A stretch of DNA of 64,000 bases, from NCBI RefSeq assembly GCF_030812255.1, contig NZ_JAUSSH010000002.1, forward strand, positions 434,001 to 498,000, written 5' to 3'. A program made the position numbers and the translations under genes. Below the pieces are notes generated by a model. It ran no database searches. It had not been told where the DNA came from and saw only the letters and a list, made by a program, of their open reading frames with translations. This stretch comes from Paeniglutamicibacter psychrophenolicus. Lineage in GTDB: Bacteria; Actinomycetota; Actinomycetes; Actinomycetales; Micrococcaceae. Of this stretch, positions 52,766 to 61,967 are shown one piece after another (position 1 is the stretch's first letter; each line of letters begins with the position of its first letter).

Positions 52766-54384
52766 GGGCGTGCCTCCCGGGCCGCCGCGGTGCGCCCGGC
52801 CGCCCATGCCGGGTGGCCGGGGTCGATGGGCCCCTTGCCCGTGATCCCGTTGACTTTCTTGGCAATGATTTCGGCACTGATCAGGCACATCGGGATGCCG
52901 ATGCCCGGGCGCACCGAGCTGCCTGCATAGTGCAGGCCGCTGACCTTCGAGCTGTGGTTCGAGGGACGGAAGAAGGCCGACTGGCCCAGCGTGTGGGCCA
53001 GCCCCAGCGCCCCGCCCTGCCAGGCATTGAGGTTCTGCGCGAAGTCTCCGGGGCCAAAGCTCTGGCGCACCACGACGCGCTCGCGCAGGTCCTCGATCCC
53101 GGCCCAGGCGGCCAACTGGTCGAGCGCGGCATCCGCCACGTTCTCCACCTGATGCGATCCGGTGCCGTCCGGGCCGCCGGTGCCCCATGCGGGCAGGGCA
53201 GGTGCGGGAACCAGGATGAACAGGTTCTCGTGGTCCGCCGGTGCCACGGAGGGATCGGTCGCGCTGGGCATGCAGACGTACAGGCTGGTTTCCTCCGCGA
53301 GGTCCTCCCCGCGGTGGATGCGCCCGAAGTTGTCGTCCCAGTCGGAGGTGAACAGCAGGTTGTGGTGGCTGAGCTCCGGGAGCTTGCCGGAGATGCCCAG
53401 GCAGAGCAGTACGGCGCTGGGCCCCGGATCGCGCCGCTTCCAACTTGCCGCGGAGGAGGAGCGATGTTCCACCGGGAGCAGCTCGGTCTCCAGGTGGTGC
53501 AGGTCCGCGGCCCCCACCACGGTCTGCGCCTCCAGATGCCGTAGGGTGCCTTCCTGGATCCAGCGCACGCCGCGGGCCCGGGCGTTCGCGCCGGTGCCGG
53601 AGACCTCGATGCCGGTGGCCTCGGCGCCGGTGATGATCTGGACCCCGGCAGCCTTGCAGAGCGCGGCCATGGCATCGACCAGCTGCGCGAAGCCGCCCAT
53701 CGGGTACTTCACGCCCTGGGTCAAATCCAGGTGGCTCATCAGGTGGTAGAGCGCCGGGGTGCGCTTGGGGCTCGAGCCCAGGAACACCGCGGGATAGCCC
53801 AAGATCTGGCGCAGCCGCGGATCGCTGAAGCGCTTGGCCACAAAGGACTCCAGGGAGCCGGCCAGCAGCGGCGCGAGCCTGGGCAGCAGCGGCAGCAGCC
53901 GGGGATCGAGCACGGAGGCGGCGGAGGACAGATCGGCATAGAGGAAGTGCTCCAGGGCCAGGTCGTGGCTCTCGGCGGCCTTTTCCAGGTAGTTGTCCAA
54001 GGCGTCTCCGGCACCGGGCTGCAGGGACTCAAAGGCGTCCCGGGCCCCGGCCCCCGACGGCATGTCCAGCGGGGTGTAGTCGCTCTGGAACCAGGTGCGG
54101 TAGCCGATGGGCAGGTCCACCAGGTCCAGCTCGTTCTGTGTGGAGGTTCCCATGAGCTCGAACCAATGCTCGATGACCTCCGGCATCAGATACCAGGAGG
54201 GGCCGGTGTCGAAGCTGAATCCCGCGCGCCGCAGTCGTCCGGCGCGGCCGCCGAGCTCTTCCTGCTTTTCCAGCAGGGTCACCCGGTGGCCGGAGGCGGC
54301 CAGCAGGCCGGCGGTGGCCAGGCCGGAAAATCCTCCGCCGATGACCACCACCGCGCGTCCGGAGTCTGTCGATGTGTTTTTCAT
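52762..54384 (-). CDS. crtI: Phytoene desaturase (CrtI type)
   Basis: The 540-residue FAD enzyme has the N-terminal dinucleotide fold VVVIGGGFSGLATAGLLAASGHRVTLLEK (quoted: VVVIGGGFSGLATAG, residues 12-26) and the C-terminal CrtI signature LHYAGSSVRPGIGIPMCLISAE. It converts phytoene to lycopene by four desaturations. Its ATG overlaps the crtB stop. A variant with fewer steps cannot be distinguished, but the elongase and cyclase genes require lycopene. Confidence 0.9.
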   Translation of the reverse strand: MKNTSTDSGRAVVVIGGGFSGLATAGLLAASGHRVTLLEKQEELGGRAGRLRRAGFSFDTGPSWYLMPEVIEHWFELMGTSTQNELDLVDLPIGYRTWFQSDYTPLDMPSGAGARDAFESLQPGAGDALDNYLEKAAESHDLALEHFLYADLSSAASVLDPRLLPLLPRLAPLLAGSLESFVAKRFSDPRLRQILGYPAVFLGSSPKRTPALYHLMSHLDLTQGVKYPMGGFAQLVDAMAALCKAAGVQIITGAEATGIEVSGTGANARARGVRWIQEGTLRHLEAQTVVGAADLHHLETELLPVEHRSSSAASWKRRDPGPSAVLLCLGISGKLPELSHHNLLFTSDWDDNFGRIHRGEDLAEETSLYVCMPSATDPSVAPADHENLFILVPAPALPAWGTGGPDGTGSHQVENVADAALDQLAAWAGIEDLRERVVVRQSFGPGDFAQNLNAWQGGALGLAHTLGQSAFFRPSNHSSKVSGLHYAGSSVRPGIGIPMCLISAEIIAKKVNGITGKGPIDPGHPAWAAGRTAAAREARP

Positions 54385-55313
54385 GGTCGTCCTTTGGTCG
54401 CCGCGTCGGCGGTGGCGGTGGTGGGGCGTCGGCCCAGGGCAGTGCGCAGCGCGATCAGTGCCTTGCGTCCGGGCGGCACCGAGATCCGCTGTGTCATGAG
54501 TTCGGCGGCGGGGGTGCGTTCGATTCGGTGGTTCAGTTCGCTGAACAGCCCGTGGGCCATGGCCACGGCGCGGGCGGCGCCGGGGGCCAGGTGCTCGATG
54601 CCGAGGGCTGCGGCGTCGAGGTCCGCGCGGATCTCCCGCACCAGGGCGGTTTTGTGCTCGTCGGAGAAGGTGCGCGGATCCAGCCCCGGGAAGTAGCTGC
54701 GGCCCAGCTCGGAGGTGTCGGCGGCCAGGTCGCGCAGGAAATTGACCTTCTGGAAGGCCGCACCCAGGCTCCGGGCGGCGGCCTCGGTTTCAGCCTCGTG
54801 CCCGGCCGGGGCGCCGGGCATGGAGCGGAACACCCGCAGGCACATGAGGCCCACGACTTCCGCCGATCCGTAGATGTAGCCCTTCAGGGTCTCCGCGTCG
54901 TGGCTGGCGACCTGCAGGTCGCTGCGCATCGAGGCGAAGAACGGGCGGGTCAGCTCGGTGTCGATGCCCCGGGACCGGGCGGTGCAGGCGAAGGCGTGCA
55001 CGATCATGTTGGTGCTATAGCCGCTGGCCAGCGCCGCCTCGGTTTCGGCCTCGAGTTGTTCCAGGGCCGCGGCGACCTCCCTGGCCTCGAGGCCCGCCTC
55101 GCGGGCGACCCCGTCGACGACCTCGTCGGCCAGTCGCACCAGTGCGTAGATGTTGGAGATGTGCTCGCGGGACGGGCTGCCCAGCAGGCGGCAGGCCAAC
55201 GAAAAGGAGGTGGAATACCTGGTGATGACCACCCGGGCGCTGCTGCTGGCCGTGGCCGAATAGCGTTGCAGGGCGGTGGGCCCGCCGGTTCCGGCCATGG
55301 TGTGGGCGTTCAT
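54381..55313 (-). CDS. crtB: Phytoene synthase
   Basis: The 310-residue enzyme has both Asp-rich motifs of squalene/phytoene synthases: YALVRLADEVVDG (residues ~59-71) and KVNFLRDLAADTSELGRSYF (quoted in part: NFLRDLAAD). The pattern STSFSLACRLLG near the start is typical. It condenses two geranylgeranyl diphosphates to phytoene. It is three bases from the crtE stop and overlaps crtI. Confidence 0.92.
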   Translation of the reverse strand: MNAHTMAGTGGPTALQRYSATASSSARVVITRYSTSFSLACRLLGSPSREHISNIYALVRLADEVVDGVAREAGLEAREVAAALEQLEAETEAALASGYSTNMIVHAFACTARSRGIDTELTRPFFASMRSDLQVASHDAETLKGYIYGSAEVVGLMCLRVFRSMPGAPAGHEAETEAAARSLGAAFQKVNFLRDLAADTSELGRSYFPGLDPRTFSDEHKTALVREIRADLDAAALGIEHLAPGAARAVAMAHGLFSELNHRIERTPAAELMTQRISVPPGRKALIALRTALGRRPTTATADAATKGRP

Positions 55314-55316
55314 GTC

Positions 55317-56435
55317 CTAGGCACCCCGGTTCAGGATCAGGTCGGCGAAGGCCTCGAGCTCGGAGCTGACGGCCACGGGCAGGTTGAGCGTGCGCGAGGC
55401 CGAAGTGGCTCCGGCGCACAGGTCATGCGCCAGTTGCCGGGCGAAGCGCTCCGCGCCCGCGGCTTCCAGTGCCGAGCGCATGGCCGGGACGTCCGCATCC
55501 GGATCACGGAAGAGCTGCAGGTGGGTGCTGAATCCGGGAGTGGCCGCGGCCATGGCCGTGAGGATGGTGCTTTTGCCTTCGCGCAGGTCCGACTCGATGG
55601 ACTTTCCCGTCTGCTCGGGATCGCCGAAGGTCCCCAGGATGTCGTCGATGAGCTGGTAGGCGACTCCCAGCTGGCTGCCGATGTTGGCCAGGGCCGCGGC
55701 CCCGGCGGCATCGGCACCGGCTAGCAGCGCCCCGGTATGCAGCGGCACCTGGAACGAGTACGCGGCGGTCTTCAGCTTCTCCATGCGCAGCACCTCGTGT
55801 ACCTGTGCCGGAACGGGGCCCAGGGAGAAAAGCAGGTCCTCCAACTCGCCGGCGGCGGCGTGGTGGATGGCCTGGTGGAAGGAATTCTCGATGGCGTCGG
55901 CAGCGGGCAGCGAATCGGCGGCGCACCGGGCGAGCTTGATGGCGGCGGCCAGCAGCAGGTCCCCGGCGATGATGGCGGCCGAGTGCCCCGCGTGTTCGGC
56001 GTCCTGCGCGGTCTTGCCCCGGGCCAGGGCATCGTCGCGGTACAACGCCGAAAGGGTGGGGCGCCCGCGGCGGGTGAAATCGCGATCTATCACGTCGTCG
56101 TGCATCAACAGCGAACCGTGGAGCAACTCAAAGGCGCAGCCGAGCTGGATGACGCGTTGAAGACGCTCCGCGGACTCGGTTTCGCCGGCGGCGGGGGAAG
56201 CGAAGGCCTCGTGGCCCAGCAGCACCAACCGTGGCCGGGTGAGCTTGCCTCCTTCCAGGGCCTGCCCGATGCGGGTCCAGAGTGTTTCGGCGGCCTTCGA
56301 ATACTCGCCGGCGGCCTCCCGCTGCTCCTGGATGACGGCCGCCAGGTGGAGCCGGACAGGCTGCTGGAGCGCGTCCGATGCCGGGGCTGGTCGTGGTCTG
56401 CAAGTCTGCGCGGGACTTTGGCTGGGCAGGCTCAT
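55317..56435 (-). CDS. crtE: Geranylgeranyl diphosphate synthase
   Basis: The 372-residue prenyltransferase has the first Asp-rich motif in GSLLMHDDVIDRDFTRRGRPT (DDVID, residues ~115) and the second in AYQLIDDILGTFGDPEQTGK (DDILGTFGD). A small hydrophobic pattern before the first motif suits a C20 product. It supplies GGPP to CrtB. Its start overlaps the stop of the marR-type gene (ATGA), making all seven genes one coupled operon. No idi gene lies in the cluster. Confidence 0.92.
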   Translation of the reverse strand: MSLPSQSPAQTCRPRPAPASDALQQPVRLHLAAVIQEQREAAGEYSKAAETLWTRIGQALEGGKLTRPRLVLLGHEAFASPAAGETESAERLQRVIQLGCAFELLHGSLLMHDDVIDRDFTRRGRPTLSALYRDDALARGKTAQDAEHAGHSAAIIAGDLLLAAAIKLARCAADSLPAADAIENSFHQAIHHAAAGELEDLLFSLGPVPAQVHEVLRMEKLKTAAYSFQVPLHTGALLAGADAAGAAALANIGSQLGVAYQLIDDILGTFGDPEQTGKSIESDLREGKSTILTAMAAATPGFSTHLQLFRDPDADVPAMRSALEAAGAERFARQLAHDLCAGATSASRTLNLPVAVSSELEAFADLILNRGA

Positions 56436-56932
56436 GATCGTTCGTTCCGTTTCTTGGTGGCGGGCGGAGGGGTGAGGGAATCGATCCGGGTTTGCATGAC
56501 GGAGAGGATGTGTTCCAGGTAGCGCACCACTGCGCGTTGCCCCTCGGGGTTCAGCCCCTGGATGGCGAGTTCGGCGTCGTCGAAGAGCGGCCGCAGCGCG
56601 GCCATGGTCCGGGTCACGGCCAGGGGGCTGGGCCTGAGCAACAGGCTGCGCCGGTCGGTGGGGTGGGCCAAGCGCATCACGAACCCGCGTCCATTCATCC
56701 GGTCAATCAAAGCGGTGGTGGCGGCGCTGGAGATGTTCAGCTTCGCCGCCAGATCCCGGGGAGTCATGGGATGGTCGAGCATCAGGTGCTGCAGGGCCTG
56801 GAAATCGGTCTCGTTGATGCCGAGGTGGCGGCACAGGGCATGCTCCAGCGCGGCGTTGCGCCTGAGCACCGAATGCAGCAGTGCGGACGCCGCGTGCGGG
56901 CCGGATGTCTCGCCGGTGGAAACCTGGATCAC
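56432..56932 (-). CDS. MarR-family regulator of the carotenoid operon (CrtR-like)
   Basis: A GTG at 56932 with GAGG five bases upstream gives 166 residues; a TTG at 56986 adds 18 residues but has no ribosome-binding site. The MarR winged helix is clear: INETDFQALQHLMLDH, MTPRDLAAKLNISSAATTALIDRMNGRGFV, split as DLAAKLNISSAATTAL, and RLAHPTDRRSLLLRPS (wing). In Corynebacterium glutamicum the MarR-type CrtR gene heads the crt operon and represses it, released by GGPP and related diphosphates. The position here is equivalent. Confidence 0.85.
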   Translation of the reverse strand: MIQVSTGETSGPHAASALLHSVLRRNAALEHALCRHLGINETDFQALQHLMLDHPMTPRDLAAKLNISSAATTALIDRMNGRGFVMRLAHPTDRRSLLLRPSPLAVTRTMAALRPLFDDAELAIQGLNPEGQRAVVRYLEHILSVMQTRIDSLTPPPATKKRNERS

Positions 56933-56947
56933 GAATGCCTCGAATGG

Positions 56948-57001
56948 TTGATTACTAGCTTGGATAGATACATCATGGGTTAACAAGATAGGGTTTGTCG
57001 A
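56948..57001. promoter_or_regulatory. Overlapping divergent promoters of the crt operon and tspO
   Basis: In a conspicuously AT-rich patch, the plus strand has TTGATT (56948-56953) and CATCAT (56971-56976), 17 bases apart, for tspO. The minus strand has TCGACA (56996-57001) and CATGAT (56972-56977), 18 bases apart, for marR-crt. The two -10 elements overlap, so a single bound MarR dimer could shut both. The direct contacts are not defined by a clear palindrome. Confidence 0.45.
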
Positions 57002-57055
57002 GTAGGGCAGCTCGATTCAGTGCATTTTTTCCCCGAGGCAAAGGAAACCGAACCC

Positions 57056-57868
57056 ATGCAATCGACACCACCGGCGTCCATCTCGAGCCGGATCATCTGC
57101 GCAGCGGCAGTGTTCGCCGCCATCGCCGGGGCCTTCATCGGAAGCGGCGCGCTGGGCGGCACGCCCATTGCCGAGGCCGCCGGCGGTCGGCTCGGATCCG
57201 ACTCGACACTGCTGGCCCCGGGCACCGGAGCCTTCTCGATCTGGAGCGTGGTCTACCTCGGGCTCGTCGTCTACGCGATCTGGCAGCTGACGCCCGAGGC
57301 GGCCCGCAGTGCCACACAGCGTCGGATCCGCCCCCTGGCTGCCGGCTCGGCCGTCCTCAACGCGCTGTGGATCGGCGTGGTGCAACTGGGCTGGCTCGGC
57401 GCCAGTGTCGTGGTGATGCTGTTTCTGTTGGCCGTGTTGGCCGGCATCTTCGTGCTGATGCGGCCGCGGATCGAGGGGCGTGCCGAGCGCTGGATCATGG
57501 GTTTGACCTTCGGTCCGTACCTGGGCTGGGTCAGCGTCGCCACCGTGGCGAACATCGCCGCGTGGCTCTCCTCCCTCGGCGTGGGTGCCGGGGCGACCTG
57601 GACCGTGGCGCTGGCCTGCGTCCTGGTGGTGGTGGCCGCCCTCATCGGAGCCCTGACGGTCGCGTTCTCCGGGGGCCGCATCGCGGCCGCCCTGGCCATG
57701 GTGTGGGGCATTGCCTGGATCGGAGTGGGACGCAGCGACGGTGGACTGGAATCCGGCACCGTCGCGACCGCCGCCTATTGCGCTGCCGGGGCCCTGCTGC
57801 TCTTCGCACTCGTTTCGGCCGCAAGGCGCAGGAGCCGCGGGAACGCAGCGACAGCGGTGGCGGCATGA
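57056..57868 (+). CDS. tspO: TspO/MBR-family membrane protein
   Basis: The 270-residue protein has the TspO five-helix core with WSVVYLGLVVYAIWQL and LNALWIGVVQLGWLGASVVVML, then further C-terminal helices (LALAMVWGIAWIGVGR), a longer actinobacterial form. TspO proteins bind porphyrins, modulate pigment gene expression in Rhodobacter and protect against photo-oxidative stress. Its position divergent from the crt operon is consistent. AAGGAA precedes the ATG at 57056; an earlier ATG lies in the promoter region. It overlaps the SDR gene by four bases. Confidence 0.82.
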   Translation: MQSTPPASISSRIICAAAVFAAIAGAFIGSGALGGTPIAEAAGGRLGSDSTLLAPGTGAFSIWSVVYLGLVVYAIWQLTPEAARSATQRRIRPLAAGSAVLNALWIGVVQLGWLGASVVVMLFLLAVLAGIFVLMRPRIEGRAERWIMGLTFGPYLGWVSVATVANIAAWLSSLGVGAGATWTVALACVLVVVAALIGALTVAFSGGRIAAALAMVWGIAWIGVGRSDGGLESGTVATAAYCAAGALLLFALVSAARRRSRGNAATAVAA

Positions 57869-59337
57869 GCATCATCGCCGTCACCGGGGCCACCGGCTAC
57901 ATCGGCGGGCGACTGGTTCCGCTGCTGCTGGAACAGGGCCATAGCGTGCGGGTGCTCACCCGCCGCGGCAACGCCCTGCGCGACGTTCCCTGGGGAACGC
58001 GGGTGCAGATCGTGGAAGGGGACCTCACCGATCCGCAGGCAGCCGCCCAACTGTGTGAGGGGGCCGAGGTCCTCTACTACCTGGTCCACTCCATGGGCGG
58101 CACCAGCAATTTTGCCCCCGTCGAGGAACGCTGCGCCCACACCATCGTGGAAGCGGCCCAATCCGCAGGAATCGGGCGTCTGGTCTATCTCTCGGGACTG
58201 CATCCCGAGGGCGAGCTGAGTCGCCACCTCGCCTCACGGGTCGAGGTCGGGCGGATCCTGGAATCCAGCGGCATTCCCACCATCACGCTGCAGGCCGGGC
58301 TGATCATCGGCTCCGGGTCCGCCAGCTTCGAGATGGTCCGCCACCTCACCGACGTGCTTCCGGTGATGCCGGCCCCGCGCTGGGTGCTGAACCGGGTCCA
58401 GCCCATCGCCGTGCGCGACGCCCTGCACTACCTGGGCGCATGCGCGGGCCTGCCGCCGGAAGTGTCCGGCACCTACGACATCGGCGGGCCGGAGGCACAC
58501 AGCTATGGGGACATGATGCGCCTCTACGCCGATGCCGCGGGCATCCGCCGCCCGGTCATCCTGGCGCTGCCGGTGCTGACCCCGTGGCTGGCGGCCCAGT
58601 GGGTCAACCTGGTCACCCCGATCCCGCGCTCGCTGGCCATTCCGCTGGTCGAGTCCCTGCAGCACGACTGCGTGATGCGAAACCGCGACATCGATGCGGT
58701 CATCGACCGCCCCTCCGAGGGGCTGACCGGATACCGGCGCTCGGTCGAGCTGGCGCTGGCCAAGATGCGCGACGACACCGTGGAAACCACGTGGACGACC
58801 GCCCACGCCCTGGAAGCTCCCGCCGAGCCGCTGCCCTCGGATCCGCAATGGGCCGGGCACACAGTCTTCACCGATGTCCGGGAGCGGGAAACCAGCGCGA
58901 GTCCCGCCGCGCTGTTCCGGGTCATCGCGTCACTCGGCGGGGAGACCGGATACTACTCGCTGCCTGGCGCCTGGGCGCTGCGCGGATTGATGGACAAGCT
59001 CGCCGGGGGAGTGGGCCTGCGCCGCGGGCGGCGCAATCGCACGTCCCTGGCGTTGGGGGACGCGGTGGACTGGTGGCGCGTGGAGGAGCTGGTGCCCGAT
59101 CGCCTGCTGCGCCTGCGGGCGGAAATGCGGGTCCCCGGACGGGCCTGGCTGGAGCTCTCGGTGGAACCGACCGAATCGGGAAGCCACTACCGGCAGCGTG
59201 CGGTGTTCTTCCCCGAGGGCTTGGCGGGCCGACTCTACTGGCTGGCGATCCTGCCCTTCCACGGGGTGATCTTTTCCTCCATGGCCCGTCGCATCACCAC
59301 CGCCGCCGAGGGGCTCGAGGCCACGGAGGAAGCCTAG
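57865..59337 (+). CDS. SDR-type NAD(P)-binding protein with C-terminal DUF2867
   Basis: The 490-residue protein combines an atypical short-chain dehydrogenase domain (residues 1-~300: IIAVTGATGYIGGRLVPLLLEQGH and the LVHSMGG...YLSGLHPEGELSRHLASR active region, quoted in part: VTGATGYIGGRL, YLSGLHPEG) with a DUF2867 lipocalin-like/START-like domain (from ~330, HTVFTDVRERETSASPAALF). Such fusions appear near carotenoid and photolyase genes in light-induced actinobacterial loci. The reaction is not known. The stop codon overlaps that of the convergent marR gene. Confidence 0.82.
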   Translation: MSIIAVTGATGYIGGRLVPLLLEQGHSVRVLTRRGNALRDVPWGTRVQIVEGDLTDPQAAAQLCEGAEVLYYLVHSMGGTSNFAPVEERCAHTIVEAAQSAGIGRLVYLSGLHPEGELSRHLASRVEVGRILESSGIPTITLQAGLIIGSGSASFEMVRHLTDVLPVMPAPRWVLNRVQPIAVRDALHYLGACAGLPPEVSGTYDIGGPEAHSYGDMMRLYADAAGIRRPVILALPVLTPWLAAQWVNLVTPIPRSLAIPLVESLQHDCVMRNRDIDAVIDRPSEGLTGYRRSVELALAKMRDDTVETTWTTAHALEAPAEPLPSDPQWAGHTVFTDVRERETSASPAALFRVIASLGGETGYYSLPGAWALRGLMDKLAGGVGLRRGRRNRTSLALGDAVDWWRVEELVPDRLLRLRAEMRVPGRAWLELSVEPTESGSHYRQRAVFFPEGLAGRLYWLAILPFHGVIFSSMARRITTAAEGLEATEEA

Positions 59338-59951
59338 CCTTCGGAGGGGTTGCGCTCGCCGACCGAGCCGATGCTGTCCTCGAGGTCCATGGCCGTTTCG
59401 GCGAGGAACCGGATGACCACCTCGCGTTCGGCGGGGCTCAGCCGTGCTGCCGCGCCGAAGCGCGCGGCGTGGTGTCGACCGACCTGCTGGCGGGCGGCAA
59501 GGTGCGTCTCGGGGGTCACGGTGATGCGCAGGGACCGGCGGTCGGTGGGATGTGCCGCGCGCACCACGTGGCCCGCCTTCTCCAGCCGGTCAACCATCTT
59601 GGTCACCGAGGCGGTGGTGATGCCCAGGTGCTTGGCAAGCATGCCCGGGGTCACTGCGGTCTCGGTGTGCTTGGCCGAGATCAGGAACCTGATGGCCCGC
59701 ATGTCGGTCTCGTTCAGGTTCATGTAGCTTTGCGAGGCGCGGGAGATCTTGCGCTCCACCGCCCGCAGCCGACCCATTTCGGCCATGATCCGGTCGATCT
59801 GCTGCAGCGTTTCCGCGCTGAGCTGCGACCTGTCGATCAACTCGCTGCGCGGGTCGCTCGAGGCAAGGTTGAAGATCGTGGGAAGTTCCTCGCGGTCCAC
59901 CGGATTCCACTTTCCTTCCCTTGCGCGTGCCGATAGGTTCGACGTCCCCAT
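59334..59951 (-). CDS. MarR-family transcriptional regulator
   Basis: The 205-residue protein has a MarR winged helix: NLNETDMRAIRFLI, TPGMLAKHLGITTASVTKMVDRLEKAGHVV (quoted in part: LAKHLGITTASVTKMV) and RAAHPTDRRSLRITVTPE in the wing. An extra ~50-residue N-terminus precedes the usual start. The sequence is distinct from the crt MarR. It converges with the SDR gene, stops overlapping, and is divergent from rlmN; the 170-base gap before rlmN shows no clear dyad. Confidence 0.85.
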   Translation of the reverse strand: MGTSNLSARAREGKWNPVDREELPTIFNLASSDPRSELIDRSQLSAETLQQIDRIMAEMGRLRAVERKISRASQSYMNLNETDMRAIRFLISAKHTETAVTPGMLAKHLGITTASVTKMVDRLEKAGHVVRAAHPTDRRSLRITVTPETHLAARQQVGRHHAARFGAAARLSPAEREVVIRFLAETAMDLEDSIGSVGERNPSEG

Positions 59952-60121
59952 GATACGACCCGGTCAGGCCGCGGCCGGTATCGCCCGGGTTCCGCAACCG
60001 CGCGCCCGCCGCAGTGCGAACCCGCGTTGGGCCCCTGTCTGGGCCCCCAAACGCACCCGTGCGAGGGGTGGTGCCCAATCTCACCGCCCACATCCTGGAC
60101 ATACATGGGAGAATGGAAACG

Positions 60122-61438
60122 ATGACTTCCCCCGAAAAAACCCCAGTGACCGAGTCTGCCACTACTGCGCCCGCCGCAGAGGACGCCGCGGCACGCCGTG
60201 CTGCCCAGGCCGCGGCGCAGGGCGCCCAGCAAATGCGCATCTCCGAATCCCGGGCCAAGGCCGAGGGCCGCGCCCAGGTGCGCCCCACCGCCGAGGGATG
60301 GAAGCAGGCCATGGGCGAGGACGGCCGCCCGCAGCTCCAGTTCACCGCCAAGGCCCGCGTCAGCCAGCCTCCGGTGCACCTGGCCGACCTCACCCTGGCC
60401 GAGCGTGCGGAGAAGCTCAAGGAGCTGGGTCTGCCGGGATTCCGCGCCAAGCAGCTCTCGGTGCACTACTTCCAGCACTACACCACCGATCCCGAGCTGA
60501 TGAGCGACCTTCCCAAGGACCGCCGCGCCGAGATCGCCGACGTCATGTTCCCCAAGCTGCTCACCGAGGTCAAGCGACTGGCCACCGACGACGGCCGCAC
60601 CATCAAGTTCCTCTGGCGCCTCTTTGACGGCTCGCTGGTCGAGTCGGTGCTGATGCGCTACAGCAACCGCATCACCCTGTGCATCTCCAGCCAGTGCGGC
60701 TGCGGCATGAACTGCCCGTTCTGCGCCACCGGCCAGGCGGGCCTGACCCGCAACATGTCCACCGCGGAGATCCTGGACCAGATCGTCCAGGCCAACCGCG
60801 TCATCGCCGAGGGCGGTCTGGGTGGACAGAAACACCCCGAAGAGCGCGTGGGCAACATCGTTTTCATGGGCATGGGCGAGCCCCTGGCCAACTACAAGCG
60901 CGTCATGAACGCCGTGCACCGCATGGTCGCCGAGGCCCCCGAGGGCCTGGGCATGAGCGCCCGCGGCATCACGGTCTCCACCGTGGGCCTGGTTCCGGCC
61001 ATCAAGAAGCTTGCCGAAGAGGGCGTCCCTGTCACCTTCGCCCTGTCGCTGCACGCCCCGGACGACGAGCTGCGCGACGAAATGATCCCGGTGAACTCGA
61101 AGTGGAAGGTCGACGAGGCACTCGATGCAGCATTCGCCTACTACGTGAAGACCGGACGCCGCGTCTCCATCGAATACGCGCTGATCAAGGACATGAACGA
61201 CCACGGCTGGCGCGCGGACCTGCTGGCCCGCAAGCTCAACGCCCGTGGCCGCGGCTGGGTGCACGTGAACCCGATCCCGCTGAACCCGACCCCGGGTTCG
61301 GTCTGGACCTCCTCGGAGCCCGATGTCACCGCCGAGTTCATCGACCGCCTCGAGTCCGCCGGCGTGCCCACCACGCTGCGCGACACCCGCGGCAAGGAAA
61401 TCGACGGGGCCTGCGGGCAGCTCGCCGCGGCTGAATAG
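60122..61438 (+). CDS. rlmN: Dual-specificity 23S rRNA/tRNA adenine C2-methyltransferase
   Basis: The 438-residue radical SAM enzyme has the iron-sulphur motif C194-x3-C198-x2-C201 (GCGMNCPFCATG), the S-adenosylmethionine GxGEP motif (FMGMGEPLANY) and the second mechanistic Cys431 in EIDGACGQL; the first methyl-carrying Cys should be C384-type in the TLRDTRG region of the family. RlmN methylates A2503 of 23S rRNA and A37 of some tRNAs. The N-terminal ~80 residues are Ala/Glu-rich and family-variable. The ATG at 60122 is chosen, with GGGAG ten bases upstream; an ATG three codons earlier is too close to that site. Confidence 0.93.
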   Translation: MTSPEKTPVTESATTAPAAEDAAARRAAQAAAQGAQQMRISESRAKAEGRAQVRPTAEGWKQAMGEDGRPQLQFTAKARVSQPPVHLADLTLAERAEKLKELGLPGFRAKQLSVHYFQHYTTDPELMSDLPKDRRAEIADVMFPKLLTEVKRLATDDGRTIKFLWRLFDGSLVESVLMRYSNRITLCISSQCGCGMNCPFCATGQAGLTRNMSTAEILDQIVQANRVIAEGGLGGQKHPEERVGNIVFMGMGEPLANYKRVMNAVHRMVAEAPEGLGMSARGITVSTVGLVPAIKKLAEEGVPVTFALSLHAPDDELRDEMIPVNSKWKVDEALDAAFAYYVKTGRRVSIEYALIKDMNDHGWRADLLARKLNARGRGWVHVNPIPLNPTPGSVWTSSEPDVTAEFIDRLESAGVPTTLRDTRGKEIDGACGQLAAAE

Positions 61439-61491
61439 GCTGTAACCACCACGTTGGGGCGCGATGCGCCATTGATGAGATGAGTTTTTAG

Positions 61492-61959
61492 ATGTCGTTG
61501 GCAGCACCGTTCTTCCTGGACAAGTCCGACACCGCAAGCTGGAAGGCCCTGAACGGGCTCTCGCTCAAGGTCAAGGAAGCCGCGGATGCCGCCGGGCTGG
61601 GCACCAGGCTCATCGAGCTGCTCAATGTGCGCATCTCCCAGATCAACGGGTGCTCGTTCTGCCTGGACATGCACTCGCGAATGGCCCTTGAGGCGGGCGA
61701 GACCACCCAGCGCCTCGCGGTGCTCGCCACCTGGCGCGAGACCTCGCTCTTCGATGACCTCGAATCTGCAGCGCTCTCGGTCGCCGAGGCAACCACCGAG
61801 CTGCCTGATTCCGAGACCCGGATTGCCGAGCTCGCCGCATCCCGGCTGGTGCTGGACGACGCGCAGTTCTCCGCGATCCAGTGGGCCGCGATCGCCATGA
61901 ATGCCTTCAACCGCGTCTCCATCCTGTCCCAGCACCCGGTGCGCCCGAGCAAGAAGTAG
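61492..61959 (+). CDS. AhpD-like carboxymuconolactone decarboxylase family protein
   Basis: The 155-residue protein has the AhpD motif C54-x2-C57 in INGCSFCLDMHS with a nearby His (61), as in alkylhydroperoxidases. The helical bundle otherwise follows the CMD family. Such proteins reduce peroxides or act as thiol-linked partners. The frame begins 53 bases after rlmN, probably in the same transcript, and ends eight bases before the MpaB-type gene. Confidence 0.82.
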   Translation: MSLAAPFFLDKSDTASWKALNGLSLKVKEAADAAGLGTRLIELLNVRISQINGCSFCLDMHSRMALEAGETTQRLAVLATWRETSLFDDLESAALSVAEATTELPDSETRIAELAASRLVLDDAQFSAIQWAAIAMNAFNRVSILSQHPVRPSKK

Positions 61960-61967
61960 CAGGGCCA

